From: Alkalicella caledoniensis | GTDB lineage: Bacteria > Bacillota > Proteinivoracia > Proteinivoracales > Proteinivoracaceae | Direction of reading: 5' to 3' | Length of the DNA stretch: 64,000 nt | Assembly (NCBI RefSeq): GCF_014467015.1 | Contig: NZ_CP058559.1 | Span: 992,001-1,056,000 of the forward strand | Shown here: positions 24,396 to 33,654 of the stretch, in pieces | How the letters are laid out: every line of letters begins with the position of its first letter | Position numbering within the stretch: position 1 is the first letter of the stretch | Program-made: the position numbers and the translations under genes | Notes under the pieces: model-generated | The model's input: the letters and a program-made list of their open reading frames with translations, nothing else | Databases searched by the model: none | What the model was told of the DNA's origin: nothing

Positions 24396-26021
24396 CTATA
24401 GGTTATTTTTAAGTCTTTCTATCTCTTCATCTATTTTCTTTTTATCAATTCTTTCAAATAGAATCTCTACTTTTTCTATGGTTAAGCCTGATGGCACTTC
24501 AATATACCCCCACTCTGGGCTGTCTATTTTTAGTATTTCACGGATCCTAGATGATGAGGTTGGTAGAAATGGGTGCAGTAGGATTGAAAGGTTAGCTATA
24601 ATCTGTACACATGTATAGAGGGTATCATTACATTTTTCAATGTTATTCTTTACAGCAATCCATGGTTGCTCTTCGTCAAAATACTTATTTGCAGAACGTA
24701 TAAAAGAAAATATTTTCTCTATGGCATCTTTAAAGTTACCATGTTCAATAAGCTCTCCTACTTTTATATAAAGGTCACGCAATTCTTTCTTTATGTCAGA
24801 ATTACATTTTCCATCTGGTACTATGCAGCTAAAGGATTTTTGTATAAATACAAGATTTCTATTGATAAAGTTTCCATAGGCACCTAATAACTCTCCATTA
24901 TGGCTGTTGATAAATTCCCTCCATGAAAAATCTCCATCTCTTCTTTCAGGCCCATTGGATATCAAGAAGTAACGGATGGTATCTGGGTGATAGTGTTTTA
25001 GTAGATATGGTACCCAAACCGCCCAGTTCTGACTTGTGGATATTTTTCTACCTTCTAGGGTTACATATTCACTGGATATTATTTTATCAGGTAAGTGGAG
25101 TTTTCCATGGGCTTTAAGCAATGCAGGAAGAATAACAGTATGAAATGGTATGTTATCTTTTCCATGGACATAGTAATGGATGGATTTTTCTGACCATATG
25201 GACTCCCAGTTTTCACCTTGGTTATTTGCCCATTTTTTACTTGCTGATAGGTAACCTAGTACAGCTTCAACCCAGACGTATATTTTTTTATCTTGAAATC
25301 CTTTTACAGGAACAGGTATGCCCCACTCTAAATCCCTTGTTATAGCTCTATCTCGAAGACCCTCATTGACATATCTTTGAGATTGGTTTATTGCGTTTTC
25401 CCTCCAACCTGAGGATGAATTGATATATTTTTCTATAAAACCCTCTAATTTCGATAGTGCCAGATAAAAATGTTCTGTTGGTTTAAAAACTGGTGTTTCT
25501 CCACAAATACCACAGCTTATTTTTTCTAAGTTTGAAGGTTCCAACAGAACCCCACAGGCGTCACATTGATCGCCCTTTGCGCTTTTTCCACAATTAGGGC
25601 ATAAACCTACAACAAATCTATCTGGAAGAAATTGATTGCAAGCATTACAAAAGGCTTGTTCCACAGTCTTTTTATAGATGTATCCGCTATTTAATAGTTT
25701 TTCAAAGTATTTTTGAACAAAGTTAATATGATCATCGTTATTGGTTTGGCTGTATAAGTCGTAAGAAAAGCCAAGTTTTTCAAAGCAATCCTTAAATTCA
25801 ATGTGATAGTGATTTGCTATTTGTTCAGGTGTGACCCCTTCCTTATTAGCTCTGATCTGAATAGGTGTACCATGGCAATCACTACCTGAAACGTAACATA
25901 CATTATATTTTTTTGATCTATAATATCTTGCCAAAATATCTCCTGGTAGTAAAGCAGCCACATGGCCTATGTGTAACGAACCATTTGCGTAAGGCCACGC
26001 TCCTCCGATTAATACATTCAT
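24396..26021 (-). CDS. metG: Methionyl-tRNA synthetase, short form without C-terminal domain
   Basis: A 541-residue class I synthetase charging tRNA-Met. It has the HIGH motif ([15 protein letters not shown], residue 15), and two zinc knuckles ([29 protein letters not shown]...CGICG), the arrangement of E. coli-type or MetRS2 enzymes. The second signature is KISTS ([12 protein letters not shown]), not KMSKS. The anticodon-binding helical domain is present, but the C-terminal EMAP-like dimer domain is missing. ATG 26021 follows AGGAGG. Expression is under the T-box at 26152-26450. MetRS2-type copies in other Bacillota tolerate MetRS inhibitors, so this may be a second, resistant form; whether another metG exists lies outside the window. 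Confidence 0.9.
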   Translation of the reverse strand: MNVLIGGAWPYANGSLHIGHVAALLPGDILARYYRSKKYNVCYVSGSDCHGTPIQIRANKEGVTPEQIANHYHIEFKDCFEKLGFSYDLYSQTNNDDHINFVQKYFEKLLNSGYIYKKTVEQAFCNACNQFLPDRFVVGLCPNCGKSAKGDQCDACGVLLEPSNLEKISCGICGETPVFKPTEHFYLALSKLEGFIEKYINSSSGWRENAINQSQRYVNEGLRDRAITRDLEWGIPVPVKGFQDKKIYVWVEAVLGYLSASKKWANNQGENWESIWSEKSIHYYVHGKDNIPFHTVILPALLKAHGKLHLPDKIISSEYVTLEGRKISTSQNWAVWVPYLLKHYHPDTIRYFLISNGPERRDGDFSWREFINSHNGELLGAYGNFINRNLVFIQKSFSCIVPDGKCNSDIKKELRDLYIKVGELIEHGNFKDAIEKIFSFIRSANKYFDEEQPWIAVKNNIEKCNDTLYTCVQIIANLSILLHPFLPTSSSRIREILKIDSPEWGYIEVPSGLTIEKVEILFERIDKKKIDEEIERLKNNL

Positions 26022-26151
26022 AAACTAGCACCTCCTAATTATTTTAATAACTCATGTTCAACAAAATTCAAAGACTTAGGAACCCTAGATTTCTTCTTAA
26101 AACCTTTATTCCCGAGCAGTGGATTTCTTATAACTTCTTATTTTTTCATAT

Positions 26152-26450
26152 AAAAAAGCTCTCACCTCCAGGTTTTATCCTGGGGACGAGAGCTTTAACT
26201 TCGTGGTACCACCCCGGTTCGCCAATGTTTACACATCAGCCTCAACAAGTACGTCAGAATGAATTTCTGATTATACCCTGGCACTTTAACGGGTGCACCC
26301 GTCGCAGCCTAAATCCTAAGATATTCGGTGCGATAGCTCCAAGACCATGTTCAGCCACCTATTCTTTCCTCCTTCTCAGCTTTGTGGAGTTCTCTGTATA
26401 AGACATCAATAGCTTACTCTTCTTTTCATTGCTTGAGTATGTTTTCTTTA
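26152..26450 (-). promoter_or_regulatory. T-box leader, methionine specific
   Basis: On the minus strand, the T-box sequence GGGTGGTACCACG (26214-26202) precedes a terminator whose arms AAAGCTCTCGTCCCCAGG and CCTGGAGGTGAGAGCTTT enclose ATAAAA and are followed by a T tract (26196-26152). Upstream in Stem I, GAAC-ATG-GTC puts ATG at 26348-26346 in the specifier position, matching tRNA-Met and the metG gene below. Uncharged tRNA-Met should favour the antiterminator and switch the gene on. The 5' edge is approximate. Confidence 0.92.
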
Positions 26451-26597
26451 AATTTATCATATGTAGAAATTTTCTGCAATATGTCGTCAGATCAAAAGAG
26501 ACATGTTGACGTTTCGTTTTTTCTACTTCGGGTATGTGAGTAAGCCTGATTCTTAGTGGTAGCATTATTTAATGGTTATTAAAGCATCTTGATTAGT

Positions 26598-26683
26598 TTT
26601 GTGGGTCACGGGCGGGTTCGGAGCCCCGCTCCCTACAGTATGTGGGGGCGTCTTGTGGGAAGCCAAAGCTGAAGTTTTGGCTA
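26598..26683 (+). repeat. Modular hairpin repeat, copy H, cut by an IS element
   Basis: TTTTGTGGGTCACGGGCGGG with TTCGGAGCCCCGCTCCCTACA (26598-26638), then GCCAAAGCTGAAGTTTTGGCTA (26662-26683). The last module loses its CTACAACA tail, and the IS right end begins about 10 bp later, so the element may have inserted into or beside the repeat. Also lying at 26450-26580 is sequence with no feature I can support. Confidence 0.75.
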
Positions 26684-26830
26684 AGTCAGGCTAGTGAACC
26701 TCCCACGAATGAATTCGCGGGCTTCCAGTATCACTACTAGAATTTCCTGTTTCTCAGACCGACCTTACTGCATCGCATTCTCCACAGGCGTTAATTCGGA
26801 TAGTTCCTACCCTACATGTTTTGTTTTTTG

Positions 26831-27958
26831 TTAGGCTAACATTCGCAAGCCTTCTTGCAGTATATTCCTACTGGCATTTATATCTCTATCATGTTCATTT
26901 CCGCAATTATCACAAGTCCATTCTCTAACTGATAGACTCTTGGTTTTTGTGTTCTTAAATCCACAATGAGAGCATAGCTGACTAGATGGGAATAACCTGT
27001 CTATCTTGACATAAGTTCTGCAATACCAGTTAGCTTTATATTCTAGTTGTCTAGTGAATTCTGACCATGACACATCTGATATTGCTTTAGCTAGTTTATG
27101 ATTCCTTACCATTCCTCTTACATTTAAGTCTTCACTAACTATAACTTGGTTTTCGTTGATAATTTGCTTAGACAGTTTATGTAAGAAATCCCTCCTGGTA
27201 TCTGATATCTTTTCGTGAAGCCTGGCCACCTTGATTCTCATCTTGTTTCTATTGTTACTAGTTTTTTGTTTCTTGGCTAATTGCCTTTGTAGTTTTGCCA
27301 GTTTTCTTTCATGTTTATATAGGATTTTTGGATTAGAAATTGTATTTCCATCACTGTCTATCAGAAAATTACTGATTCCTAAGTCTAACCCTATAGTCTT
27401 ATCTACTTTCGGTAGTGGTAGATCTTTTGTTTCTGTATCCACAAGAATACTCACAAAATATCTTCCGCTTGTGTTTTGAACTATGTTTGCAGACTTGATT
27501 TTTCCATCAAATTCTCTGTGAACTTTGGATTCTATCCATTTAAGTTTAGGTAACTTAATTTTATTATCTGAGAAATCAATTTTTATGTTGTTATTTGTAA
27601 AATTAGTTGTGTAGCTTAATCTATTGCTATGTCTACTTTTAAATCTAGGAAATCCTGTCTTATCTTTTCCTTGTTTAACTCTTCTAAAGAAATGCTGATA
27701 AGCAGTATCCAGGTTGTAAATAGAATTGGTTAAGGCGAACTTATCTACTTCTTTAAGCCATATCAGTTCTTTCTTTAGTTCTCTGTTTAGATGGTTGTTA
27801 CAGTCTATTTTAGACAGAGATTCTTGTTTGTCTTTATACAGCTTTATTTTTTCGGCTAAGTAGTAGTTATACACAAATCTAGCACACCCAAAGGTTTTAG
27901 CTAGTTGCTTTTTTTGCATTTCATTTGGATATATTCTATACTTGTATGCCTTTAACAC
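26831..27958 (-). CDS. tnpB: TnpB RNA-guided nuclease, canonical
   Basis: A 375-residue TnpB with all landmarks: the N-terminal LKAYKYRIYPNEMQKKQLAK, RuvC-I TIGLDLGISNFLI (about residue 190), RuvC-II VIVSEDLNVRGM with the catalytic Glu, the zinc ribbon CSHCGFKN...WTCDNCG, and RuvC-III DRDINASRNIL. It should cut DNA guided by an omega RNA from the element's right end. It contrasts with the variant at 9189-10427. The tnpA gene ends 19 nt upstream. Confidence 0.93.
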   Translation of the reverse strand: MLKAYKYRIYPNEMQKKQLAKTFGCARFVYNYYLAEKIKLYKDKQESLSKIDCNNHLNRELKKELIWLKEVDKFALTNSIYNLDTAYQHFFRRVKQGKDKTGFPRFKSRHSNRLSYTTNFTNNNIKIDFSDNKIKLPKLKWIESKVHREFDGKIKSANIVQNTSGRYFVSILVDTETKDLPLPKVDKTIGLDLGISNFLIDSDGNTISNPKILYKHERKLAKLQRQLAKKQKTSNNRNKMRIKVARLHEKISDTRRDFLHKLSKQIINENQVIVSEDLNVRGMVRNHKLAKAISDVSWSEFTRQLEYKANWYCRTYVKIDRLFPSSQLCSHCGFKNTKTKSLSVREWTCDNCGNEHDRDINASRNILQEGLRMLA

Positions 27959-27976
27959 ACTGGTTCGCCTCCTTTT

Positions 27977-28378
27977 CTATTTAGTCTTTTGGCCTCTTAT
28001 ATATTCCCTTATCTGCTCCTGTGTATTTTCTGATACAGTGGCTACAAAGTAGCTAGGATTCCACAAATGTCCACCCCAGAGCTGCTTCTTTATTTCTGGA
28101 TGAGCTTTAAATAATAACCTTGCACTTACGCCCTTTAATGCTTTGATTATATTAGGAATATAATGTTGAGGGCTGCAATCTATAAGTAGATGAATATGGT
28201 CTAAATCAGTTTCTATTTCTTCTATTGTGAACTGATTGTCTTCTGCTATCTGTTTAATTATCTCTTTTAGAGTCTTTTCTACTTTTCCTAGTAGTATTTT
28301 GTGTCTATATTTAGTACACCAAACTATGTGATACTGGATAGTATAAACATACCCTCTTCCATAAATAACTTTTCCCAT
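27977..28378 (-). CDS. tnpA: IS200-type Y1 transposase
   Basis: A 133-residue HUH single-strand transposase. The metal motif is DLDHIHLLID (HxH, about residue 62), and the likely catalytic Tyr is in QIREYIRGQK near the C-terminus. Other IS200 landmarks are YTIQYHIVWCTKYRHKIL at the start and WGGHLWNPSYFVATVS. It works as a dimer on left- and right-end hairpins of single-stranded element DNA. AAAGGATG lies ahead of ATG 28378. Length is normal for the family and there is no frameshift. Confidence 0.93.
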   Translation of the reverse strand: MGKVIYGRGYVYTIQYHIVWCTKYRHKILLGKVEKTLKEIIKQIAEDNQFTIEEIETDLDHIHLLIDCSPQHYIPNIIKALKGVSARLLFKAHPEIKKQLWGGHLWNPSYFVATVSENTQEQIREYIRGQKTK

Positions 28379-28478
28379 ACGTCACATCCTTTAATTACAT
28401 GTTAACATATGTATATGTATAATTCTAGTATTTGTAATAATATAAGATCTATTTTAAGCAACATATGTTGCCACTAAC

Positions 28479-29027
28479 TCATTCAATGGCCTCTAATGAA
28501 TATTCCAGTTGACAATCGCAAGGTTCTTCTGCCACTAGCCTTTCGTTATATTCCACAGCTTCCCTGCATCCCACAGCCTTATAGAATGCCTGGGATTCTT
28601 CCGATGAGTGTGTTGATATGTAGAGTTTTTTTGCTCCCATTGCTTTTGCTTGTTCACATGTAAGTCTAAACAATTTCTTTCCTATACCCATTCCACGATA
28701 GTCATATGAGGTGTGTAGACTGGAAAGTTGCAAGTAATCCTTGTTTGATCCAAATAGCTCATTTTCAACTGATGCAAATCCAACTAGCTCGTCGTTGTAG
28801 AAAGCCCCTGTGACTTTTCCCCCTGCATCTATTGTTCTGTATAAGTGTTCAATTAGAGTGTTGTAATCATCCATACTCCAGTTTTCTGTGAATGGGATAT
28901 CTTTTAATACCCAGTCGCCATTTTGTTTGCGCCAGCATTTTTTGACTTCCTGGTAACGATTAAATTTTACAAATATATCAATGTTGATCTGTGATTTATT
29001 TAATTCTTTAAGGTAGATTTGATTCAT
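28479..29027 (-). CDS. GNAT-family N-acetyltransferase
   Basis: A 182-residue GNAT protein. GAFYNDELVGFASVENELFG leads into LSSLHTSYDYRGMGIGKKLFRLTCEQAK with the CoA loop YRGMGIGK (about residue 114), then KLYISTHSSEESQAFYKAVGCREAVEYN as motif B. The first 60 residues carry the substrate-side helices (FNRYQEVKKCWRKQNGDW). AAGGAGAG precedes ATG 29027. The IS element ends just past its stop, leaving the gene intact. Confidence 0.9.
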   Translation of the reverse strand: MNQIYLKELNKSQINIDIFVKFNRYQEVKKCWRKQNGDWVLKDIPFTENWSMDDYNTLIEHLYRTIDAGGKVTGAFYNDELVGFASVENELFGSNKDYLQLSSLHTSYDYRGMGIGKKLFRLTCEQAKAMGAKKLYISTHSSEESQAFYKAVGCREAVEYNERLVAEEPCDCQLEYSLEAIE

Positions 29028-29112
29028 GTGTTTTCTCTCCTTTATGTTCTTCTAGGCCTCAACTTATTAGTCTAATCCATATTTTCTAATGACTCGGGCT
29101 CCTTTGCTTTTG

Positions 29113-29442
29113 TTACTCAATTACATATTCATTAAGTATTTCTTTGACACTGTGTGCAAACTCATCAGCTGCTCCCCAGTCGAAGTTGAATATTAGTCCT
29201 TGGGAGCTTCCCGTTCCCACTGATCTCACTTCTGTGGTTCCGCTTATGTTGTCACATATCATAATTAGCGCTGCTCTGTTAGATGTTCTAAAGTAGTATT
29301 TCTCAAAAATCAATGTACCAACGAATTTCCCTTCCCCTACATCTAATAATTCTTCGTGAACTAGTTCAGCATTGTGATTTTGTTTCACCAACTCCAATGC
29401 TTCTTTAGGGGATATGGTTATTTTGAAGTTAATTTTACTCAT
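29113..29442 (-). CDS. Conserved protein of DUF6054 type
   Basis: A 109-residue soluble protein. The pattern FKITISPKEALELV at the start, ICDNISGTTEVRSVGTGSSQ in the middle and FNFDWGAADEFAHSVKEIL at the end matches, as I recall it, the DUF6054 family found in Bacillota. No catalytic motif is visible and the role is unknown. AAGGAGGG precedes ATG 29442. It follows, or shares a unit with, the GNAT gene 86 bp downstream. Confidence 0.7.
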   Translation of the reverse strand: MSKINFKITISPKEALELVKQNHNAELVHEELLDVGEGKFVGTLIFEKYYFRTSNRAALIMICDNISGTTEVRSVGTGSSQGLIFNFDWGAADEFAHSVKEILNEYVIE

Positions 29443-29490
29443 TATTTTCCCTCCTTAATTAATTGGGGCTAATATGTAAAGCTATGCTTA

Positions 29491-29528
29491 TTTTGTGGGT
29501 CTCCCAAGGCTAAAGCCTTGTCTACAAC
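29491..29528 (+). repeat. Modular hairpin repeat, copy I
   Basis: TTTTGTGGGTCTCCCAAGGC with TAAAGCCTTGTCTACAAC: a single module with core CAAGGCT-AA-AGCCTTG. The stretch 29530-29700 shows nothing else I can support. Confidence 0.7.
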
Positions 29529-29710
29529 TTTTTTAAATCCTCCCTAAGTCTATAGCAAATCATTGATTACCCTATAGCTATATCTTATGAAAGTGGTAGT
29601 TTGAGGCATTGTCATCTTTTCCCACCCATTTATAGTATTCGTCCCTTAAGCTATTTTCCCTTCAAATATTTATAAGATTCTATTATAAGCATTGAGTTTC
29701 CTTTTATATA

Positions 29711-29745
29711 AAAATAATCCCCTGTAATTAAATATACAGGGGATT
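29711..29745 (-). terminator. Terminator of the merR-type gene
   Basis: AATCCCCTGTA / TACAGGGGATT (11 bp) with an 8-nt loop, followed on the minus strand by ATTTTTATA. Confidence 0.85.
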
Positions 29746-29762
29746 GTGCACAAGTAGCACAG

Positions 29763-30743
29763 TTACTTCAACTTAATTGGTACTAACAAATCAAGCATTC
29801 CGTCTATACCATCTTCTGGCCATCCCATATGGGAAGAATACACCCAGTTTAGATGTTCTTCAAGGCATCCTCCCATGATTTCTTCACCAAGTTCACTATA
29901 ATTAGGAATGTACTTTTCGTTGTTTTCTGCCCATTTACACAAAAGTTGCCATTCATGAAAATCCCCGAACTTGATGGAATGTGCGCCGTATAAACCACCC
30001 TCAAAATATTTCTTTGTAAGGGGCTTAGGTACTTCTAAATCCTCTGGGATGGTAACCCAACTCTCATATCCATAAGGGTTATCTTTTGAGGGGTTTGGAT
30101 GATTAAAACCGAACATTCTTGCATCTGGCTTTAGTTCATACAGTTTACATTCTTGGATAAATTTGTTTATCTGAGCACCTACTGTATCTTCAGGATTCTC
30201 TCCGATGTAGTGATATGAAGCAACTGTACATGATGGTAGTAGTACTATCCGCACATTTTCCAACTTTCTTAGGGTTTCATTAGCTTTGCTTAGTTTTTCC
30301 ACTGAACATTCCTCCTTGAAATTAGTTCTTGAAAGGCTCAGAGCGTCCACAACCTTGATGATATCATCATCGTGTAACAAATCCAGTTTAACATTTTCCT
30401 GAAGGTCTTTATCGAGGCGAGATACAAAGATTTTTAGTATATCTCTTATTGTACTTAGAGCAACAATCTCACTATCTAGTTCTTGGATGTTTTCCAGAAA
30501 TATACTTAAAATAGAATTATATTCAATATTCTCAAGTATCACGGCGATTTCTTTCAAAGAAATCCTTAGCTTTCTTAGTACTATTATTTGCTGTAGACGT
30601 CTTACAACATTTTCATCGTACATACGATATGCATAGTCTTCTTTGCGTAGGCTGGATAAAAGACCTATTTGTTCGTAATAACGCAGTGTACGTGTTGAAA
30701 CATTAAACGTTCTGGATACTTCACTGATAGTCATCATTGTCAA
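29763..30743 (-). CDS. MerR-family regulator with effector-binding domain
   Basis: A 326-residue regulator. Residues 4-75 form the MerR winged helix (ISEVSRTFNVSTRTLRYYEQIGLLSS, YRMYDENVVRRLQQIIVLRKL). A coiled coil follows, and from about 150 a GyrI-like effector domain (VLLPSCTVASYHYIGENPED, PYGYESWVTIPEDLE, GGLYGAHSIKFGDFHEWQLL) of the type that binds drug-like ligands in BmrR. The start is TTG 30743, 8 nt after GGAG. Its own promoter has the 19-bp spacer typical of MerR control. No target gene adjoins it, so it may regulate itself or a distant exporter. Confidence 0.88.
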   Translation of the reverse strand: MTMMTISEVSRTFNVSTRTLRYYEQIGLLSSLRKEDYAYRMYDENVVRRLQQIIVLRKLRISLKEIAVILENIEYNSILSIFLENIQELDSEIVALSTIRDILKIFVSRLDKDLQENVKLDLLHDDDIIKVVDALSLSRTNFKEECSVEKLSKANETLRKLENVRIVLLPSCTVASYHYIGENPEDTVGAQINKFIQECKLYELKPDARMFGFNHPNPSKDNPYGYESWVTIPEDLEVPKPLTKKYFEGGLYGAHSIKFGDFHEWQLLCKWAENNEKYIPNYSELGEEIMGGCLEEHLNWVYSSHMGWPEDGIDGMLDLLVPIKLK

Positions 30744-30767
30744 AGGCTCATCTCCTTTCTGAAACTT

Positions 30768-30798
30768 AGTATAAAGTACGACACGACGTCAAAGTCAA
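30768..30798 (-). promoter_or_regulatory. MerR-type promoter with 19-bp spacer
   Basis: On the minus strand TTGACT (30798-30793) and TATACT (30773-30768) are separated by exactly 19 bp, the over-long spacer that MerR proteins shorten by twisting DNA. The leader to the TTG start is only about 20 nt. The stretch 30800-30995 shows no gene. Confidence 0.7.
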
Positions 30799-30994
30799 GG
30801 GGTATGTCATAGTTTTTTTACCCTACAGGGTTTTATTTTTTTCTTTTCTTATGTAAAGTTATGTATTCTAACTGATATAGCAATTTCCTTCTAAAGATAT
30901 ATTAAAACTATATTAATTATGAGACCGTGCAATCACCTCTAGTATGACATGTATTGGCACAATGAAGGTCGGGGCCCCATACTGTTAACTTTCA

Positions 30995-31028
30995 TTAGAA
31001 AAGACCTTAGAAAGTGATTTCTAAGGTC
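30995..31028 (-). terminator. Terminator of the exporter/regulator operon
   Basis: GACCTTAGAAA / TTTCTAAGGTC (11 bp) with a 4-nt loop (31003-31028), followed on the minus strand by TTTTC. It lies 77 bp past the ArsR-type gene. Confidence 0.8.
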
Positions 31029-31104
31029 AAGATAACTGAATTTATGGGAGGAGGTTTTAGGTCTGAGCCCTGCACCCTGTATTATTTACCTCTTACTGTA
31101 TTCT

Positions 31105-32193
31105 TTAAGTAATTTTCAAGTCTTTTTTTAAGTCCTTAAAGCATTTCTCAATTGTTTCGTGATTAACTACATAAATATATCGCCCTTCTGCATGTAAAGG
31201 CACGATAATTTTGCTTGTGGTTAAATTACTTATATGATAAGAAATAGTAGCAGAAGATACCCCTAATTCCTTAGCAATTACCTTTGTGGATGTTGTACCA
31301 CTTGCGATACATTTTAGTACTTCGTAACGGGTTTTATCCCCTAAGTTTTTAAATAACAGTATTCTGTCTGATAACTCATTTTCTTCTCTTTTAGAGAGTT
31401 TTTGAAAAATCTCTTCAATCCCCATTCCCCATGCAATAAATCCCGGACCTACTCCTGGATATATGTGAATACTATAATCACCAAAATAGGATATCAGCAT
31501 GTGTCCTTTTTCTCCTGGTATCATGCTATTTTTTAATGTTCCATTGGTGATTTTATCTAGGGCATCACCTTCAACATTGTTTAGCCGCAATATGAACTCT
31601 TCTCCATAATCCATGATTTTCTTTTCTACTGGTGAGTAATACTCCAAGAAAATCCCTTCTAAAGACCTAAGGGTATTTATACATTCATTCAGACTTTCCT
31701 TTGGAGTCTTTGTAAATGTGAGTAATTGCCATTTTGTTTCTCCCGAATAGCTAAGTTTATTAATCCAAGACATTAGTCTACTATCGTCATTCACTAATTC
31801 TTCAGCCAATTTTCTAGCCTCTTGGCTTTTAGGGGTGCCAGTTTCTTTGGCTTCTAAACTCCCTATAATTGTTTTTACTATTTCTTTAGAATCTAAGTTT
31901 TGCAATGCATCCAAATAATCACTAACGTTTACATAATCAAAGAAAGAATACTTGCCCAACAACAAGTGAATTATATTTATATCGTCATAGTAGTAGTACT
32001 TAGATAGAATGTTTTTATAGGGCTTTAACTTAAGGCTTATTTCAGTCTGTAGTTTTATAAATTCTTCTGGGACTTCATCCTTGTGATTATCTACTTTTGA
32101 ATTATCTTGTTCATTATAATGTACAAGACTGGGAAAATATAAGTAGTCATATATTTTACTCGCATTGGGGTAGAAACTAAATAAGCTTTTCAT
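31105..32193 (-). CDS. ArsR-type HTH regulator with large sensor region
   Basis: A 362-residue protein. The last 85 residues form an ArsR-like winged helix (LLFKNLGDKTRYEVLKCIAS, VIAKELGVSSATISYHISNL, IVPLHAEGRYIYVV). The first 275 residues are a helical sensor region with no metal-ligand Cys pattern, as in DUF5937-like regulators. It starts 30 nt after the MFS exporter gene with its own GGAGG site, so the two are one operon. It most likely represses the promoter at 33547-33616 and is released by the exporter's substrate. Confidence 0.82.
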   Translation of the reverse strand: MKSLFSFYPNASKIYDYLYFPSLVHYNEQDNSKVDNHKDEVPEEFIKLQTEISLKLKPYKNILSKYYYYDDINIIHLLLGKYSFFDYVNVSDYLDALQNLDSKEIVKTIIGSLEAKETGTPKSQEARKLAEELVNDDSRLMSWINKLSYSGETKWQLLTFTKTPKESLNECINTLRSLEGIFLEYYSPVEKKIMDYGEEFILRLNNVEGDALDKITNGTLKNSMIPGEKGHMLISYFGDYSIHIYPGVGPGFIAWGMGIEEIFQKLSKREENELSDRILLFKNLGDKTRYEVLKCIASGTTSTKVIAKELGVSSATISYHISNLTTSKIIVPLHAEGRYIYVVNHETIEKCFKDLKKDLKIT

Positions 32194-32223
32194 AAAAAGC
32201 CTCCTTCTTGTTTAAGCTATAGC

Positions 32224-33522
32224 CTATGTTGCAAAACTCTCATTAAGTTCCGTATCCTCAACTTTAATAGGCGATTGGTCTGCTTTTAATAATGGTTTTT
32301 GATAGTATAGCACAGCCAATAAAATAATTCCAGAAGCAAAGGCAATAACATATGATGCAGGGAATAGATCAAGGGCAATACCAAAAAGCATTTGTCCCAA
32401 TGGCATAGCTATTGTAAGACCTAGATTCATGGTAGTCCCAACTCGCCCCATGAATTGTCTAGGAACAACAGTATCAAATAATGTTCCCAGCCCTATATTA
32501 GCTAATGATACTATCATAGCCATGGTAAAGGTTAATAATGTAACTACTAAAATAGGTACATTGTTAGTTTCATATAGCCCGATAAACGACTTTGAGGTTG
32601 CAAATGATAATAGTAAAATAAATACTGCTACAATGGAAAAAACATAAACTAGTAATTTACCAACTTTAATTTTTTTTGCAATTCCACCTAGAAGCATAGG
32701 TGATAATAGCATAGAGAAGGAAACTGATGCTGCAAAAAATCCATATTGGATTTCTGAACCAACTAGAGTCTCCCTGATTACAAAAAGCAAGACTACACTG
32801 AACAGGGGTGCAAAACAAAAATTTAAAATCATACCCAATCCAATTATATTCATTATTATTTTATGTTTTTTTATCAAGTTAACCCCTTGTAATAGATCAG
32901 TTTTAAAGGCACCAAGATTAATTTTATCTGGTTTTTTGTTTGTACATGGTATTTCAATCAGTAGCTCACTTAATGCAGAAAGGATAAAACTTATACTATT
33001 TATTATAAATATAACCAGCAATCCTGCAAAAGCGTAAAGGGTTGCTGCTATCAATGGCGATAGCATATTTGCCCCACTTAGAATGACTGATTTAACACTA
33101 TTAGCTTCAAATAATTGCTCTTCATCTACTATACTAGGTATAACTGCTGACATTGCAGCACCAAAGAAAATCTCAGTTATTTCAAGGAGAATTACTAGAA
33201 CATAAATACTTGCTAAACTTAACCCTCCGTTTACGGAATATAAAATAGCAAATCCTCCTATTAAAATACCATTAAATAAATCCAATGTAACAATACTTTT
33301 TTTTCGGTCAAACCAATCCCCAAAAACTCCAGCAACAGGTGAAAGCACGAGCCTAGGTAGAATCGATATTGCCATCATAGATGCAAAGATAGTAGCGGAT
33401 CCTGTCTCAGCTAGAACATATAAAGATAAAGTAAATTGTTGCATGTTGCTACCCACCATGGATACCCCTTTACCTAACATTAGCAATGCAAAGTTCTTAT
33501 TCTTTAAAATCCTTAAATTCAT
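32224..33522 (-). CDS. MFS drug exporter (Mef-like)
   Basis: A 432-residue, 12-helix major facilitator protein. Helix 1 is NFALLMLGKGVSMVGSNMQQF. The loop 2-3 motif VAGVFGDWFDRKKSIV (GxxxDRxxRK-like) marks the MFS fold, and AMSAVIPSIVDEEQLFEANS is the segment shared by the MFS_3/Mef group that exports macrolides. Drug specificity is not proven. AAAGGGGGG precedes ATG 33522. It has a near-perfect promoter lying in a large palindrome, and the regulator gene follows in the same operon. Confidence 0.88.
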   Translation of the reverse strand: MNLRILKNKNFALLMLGKGVSMVGSNMQQFTLSLYVLAETGSATIFASMMAISILPRLVLSPVAGVFGDWFDRKKSIVTLDLFNGILIGGFAILYSVNGGLSLASIYVLVILLEITEIFFGAAMSAVIPSIVDEEQLFEANSVKSVILSGANMLSPLIAATLYAFAGLLVIFIINSISFILSALSELLIEIPCTNKKPDKINLGAFKTDLLQGVNLIKKHKIIMNIIGLGMILNFCFAPLFSVVLLFVIRETLVGSEIQYGFFAASVSFSMLLSPMLLGGIAKKIKVGKLLVYVFSIVAVFILLLSFATSKSFIGLYETNNVPILVVTLLTFTMAMIVSLANIGLGTLFDTVVPRQFMGRVGTTMNLGLTIAMPLGQMLFGIALDLFPASYVIAFASGIILLAVLYYQKPLLKADQSPIKVEDTELNESFAT

Positions 33523-33546
33523 TTCAAGCCCCCCTTTGATAGTTAT

Positions 33547-33616
33547 ATTATAACGGAGCTTGTATTACATGTCAATCTAATAATTAGATATTTATCTAAT
33601 TATTAGATTGACATGT
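33547..33616 (-). promoter_or_regulatory. Consensus promoter inside a 24-bp perfect palindrome
   Basis: On the minus strand TTGACA (33575-33570) and TATAAT (33552-33547) are 17 bp apart: both boxes match consensus. The -35 box lies in one arm of a perfect inverted repeat, 33567-33590 with 33593-33616, spacer TT. Each arm holds its own smaller palindrome TCTAAT-A-ATTAGA, so the site could bind two dimers. This fits tight repression of the exporter operon by the ArsR-type protein. Confidence 0.88.
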
Positions 33617-33621
33617 TTCAA

Positions 33622-33650
33622 AAACTAAAAAGGTGGCTAAATAGCCACCT
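33622..33650 (-). terminator. Terminator of the 33655 gene
   Basis: AGGTGGCTA / TAGCCACCT (9 bp, loop AA), followed on the minus strand by TTTTTAGTTTTTG. Confidence 0.85.
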
Positions 33651-33654
33651 CAAA

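Larger units (their letters stand above)
26694..28475 (-). mobile_element. IS200/IS605 element with tnpA and tnpB
   Basis: Both genes of an autonomous element are present in one orientation, tnpA then tnpB. The right end on the minus strand carries hairpin CCCGCGAA-TTCA-TTCGTGGG and ends ...GTTCAC at 26694, like the tnpB-only element. The left end lies upstream of tnpA; a palindrome GCAACATATGTTGC (28458-28471) may belong to it, so that boundary is uncertain. The 26694-26860 stretch is the expected guide-RNA region. Confidence 0.8.
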
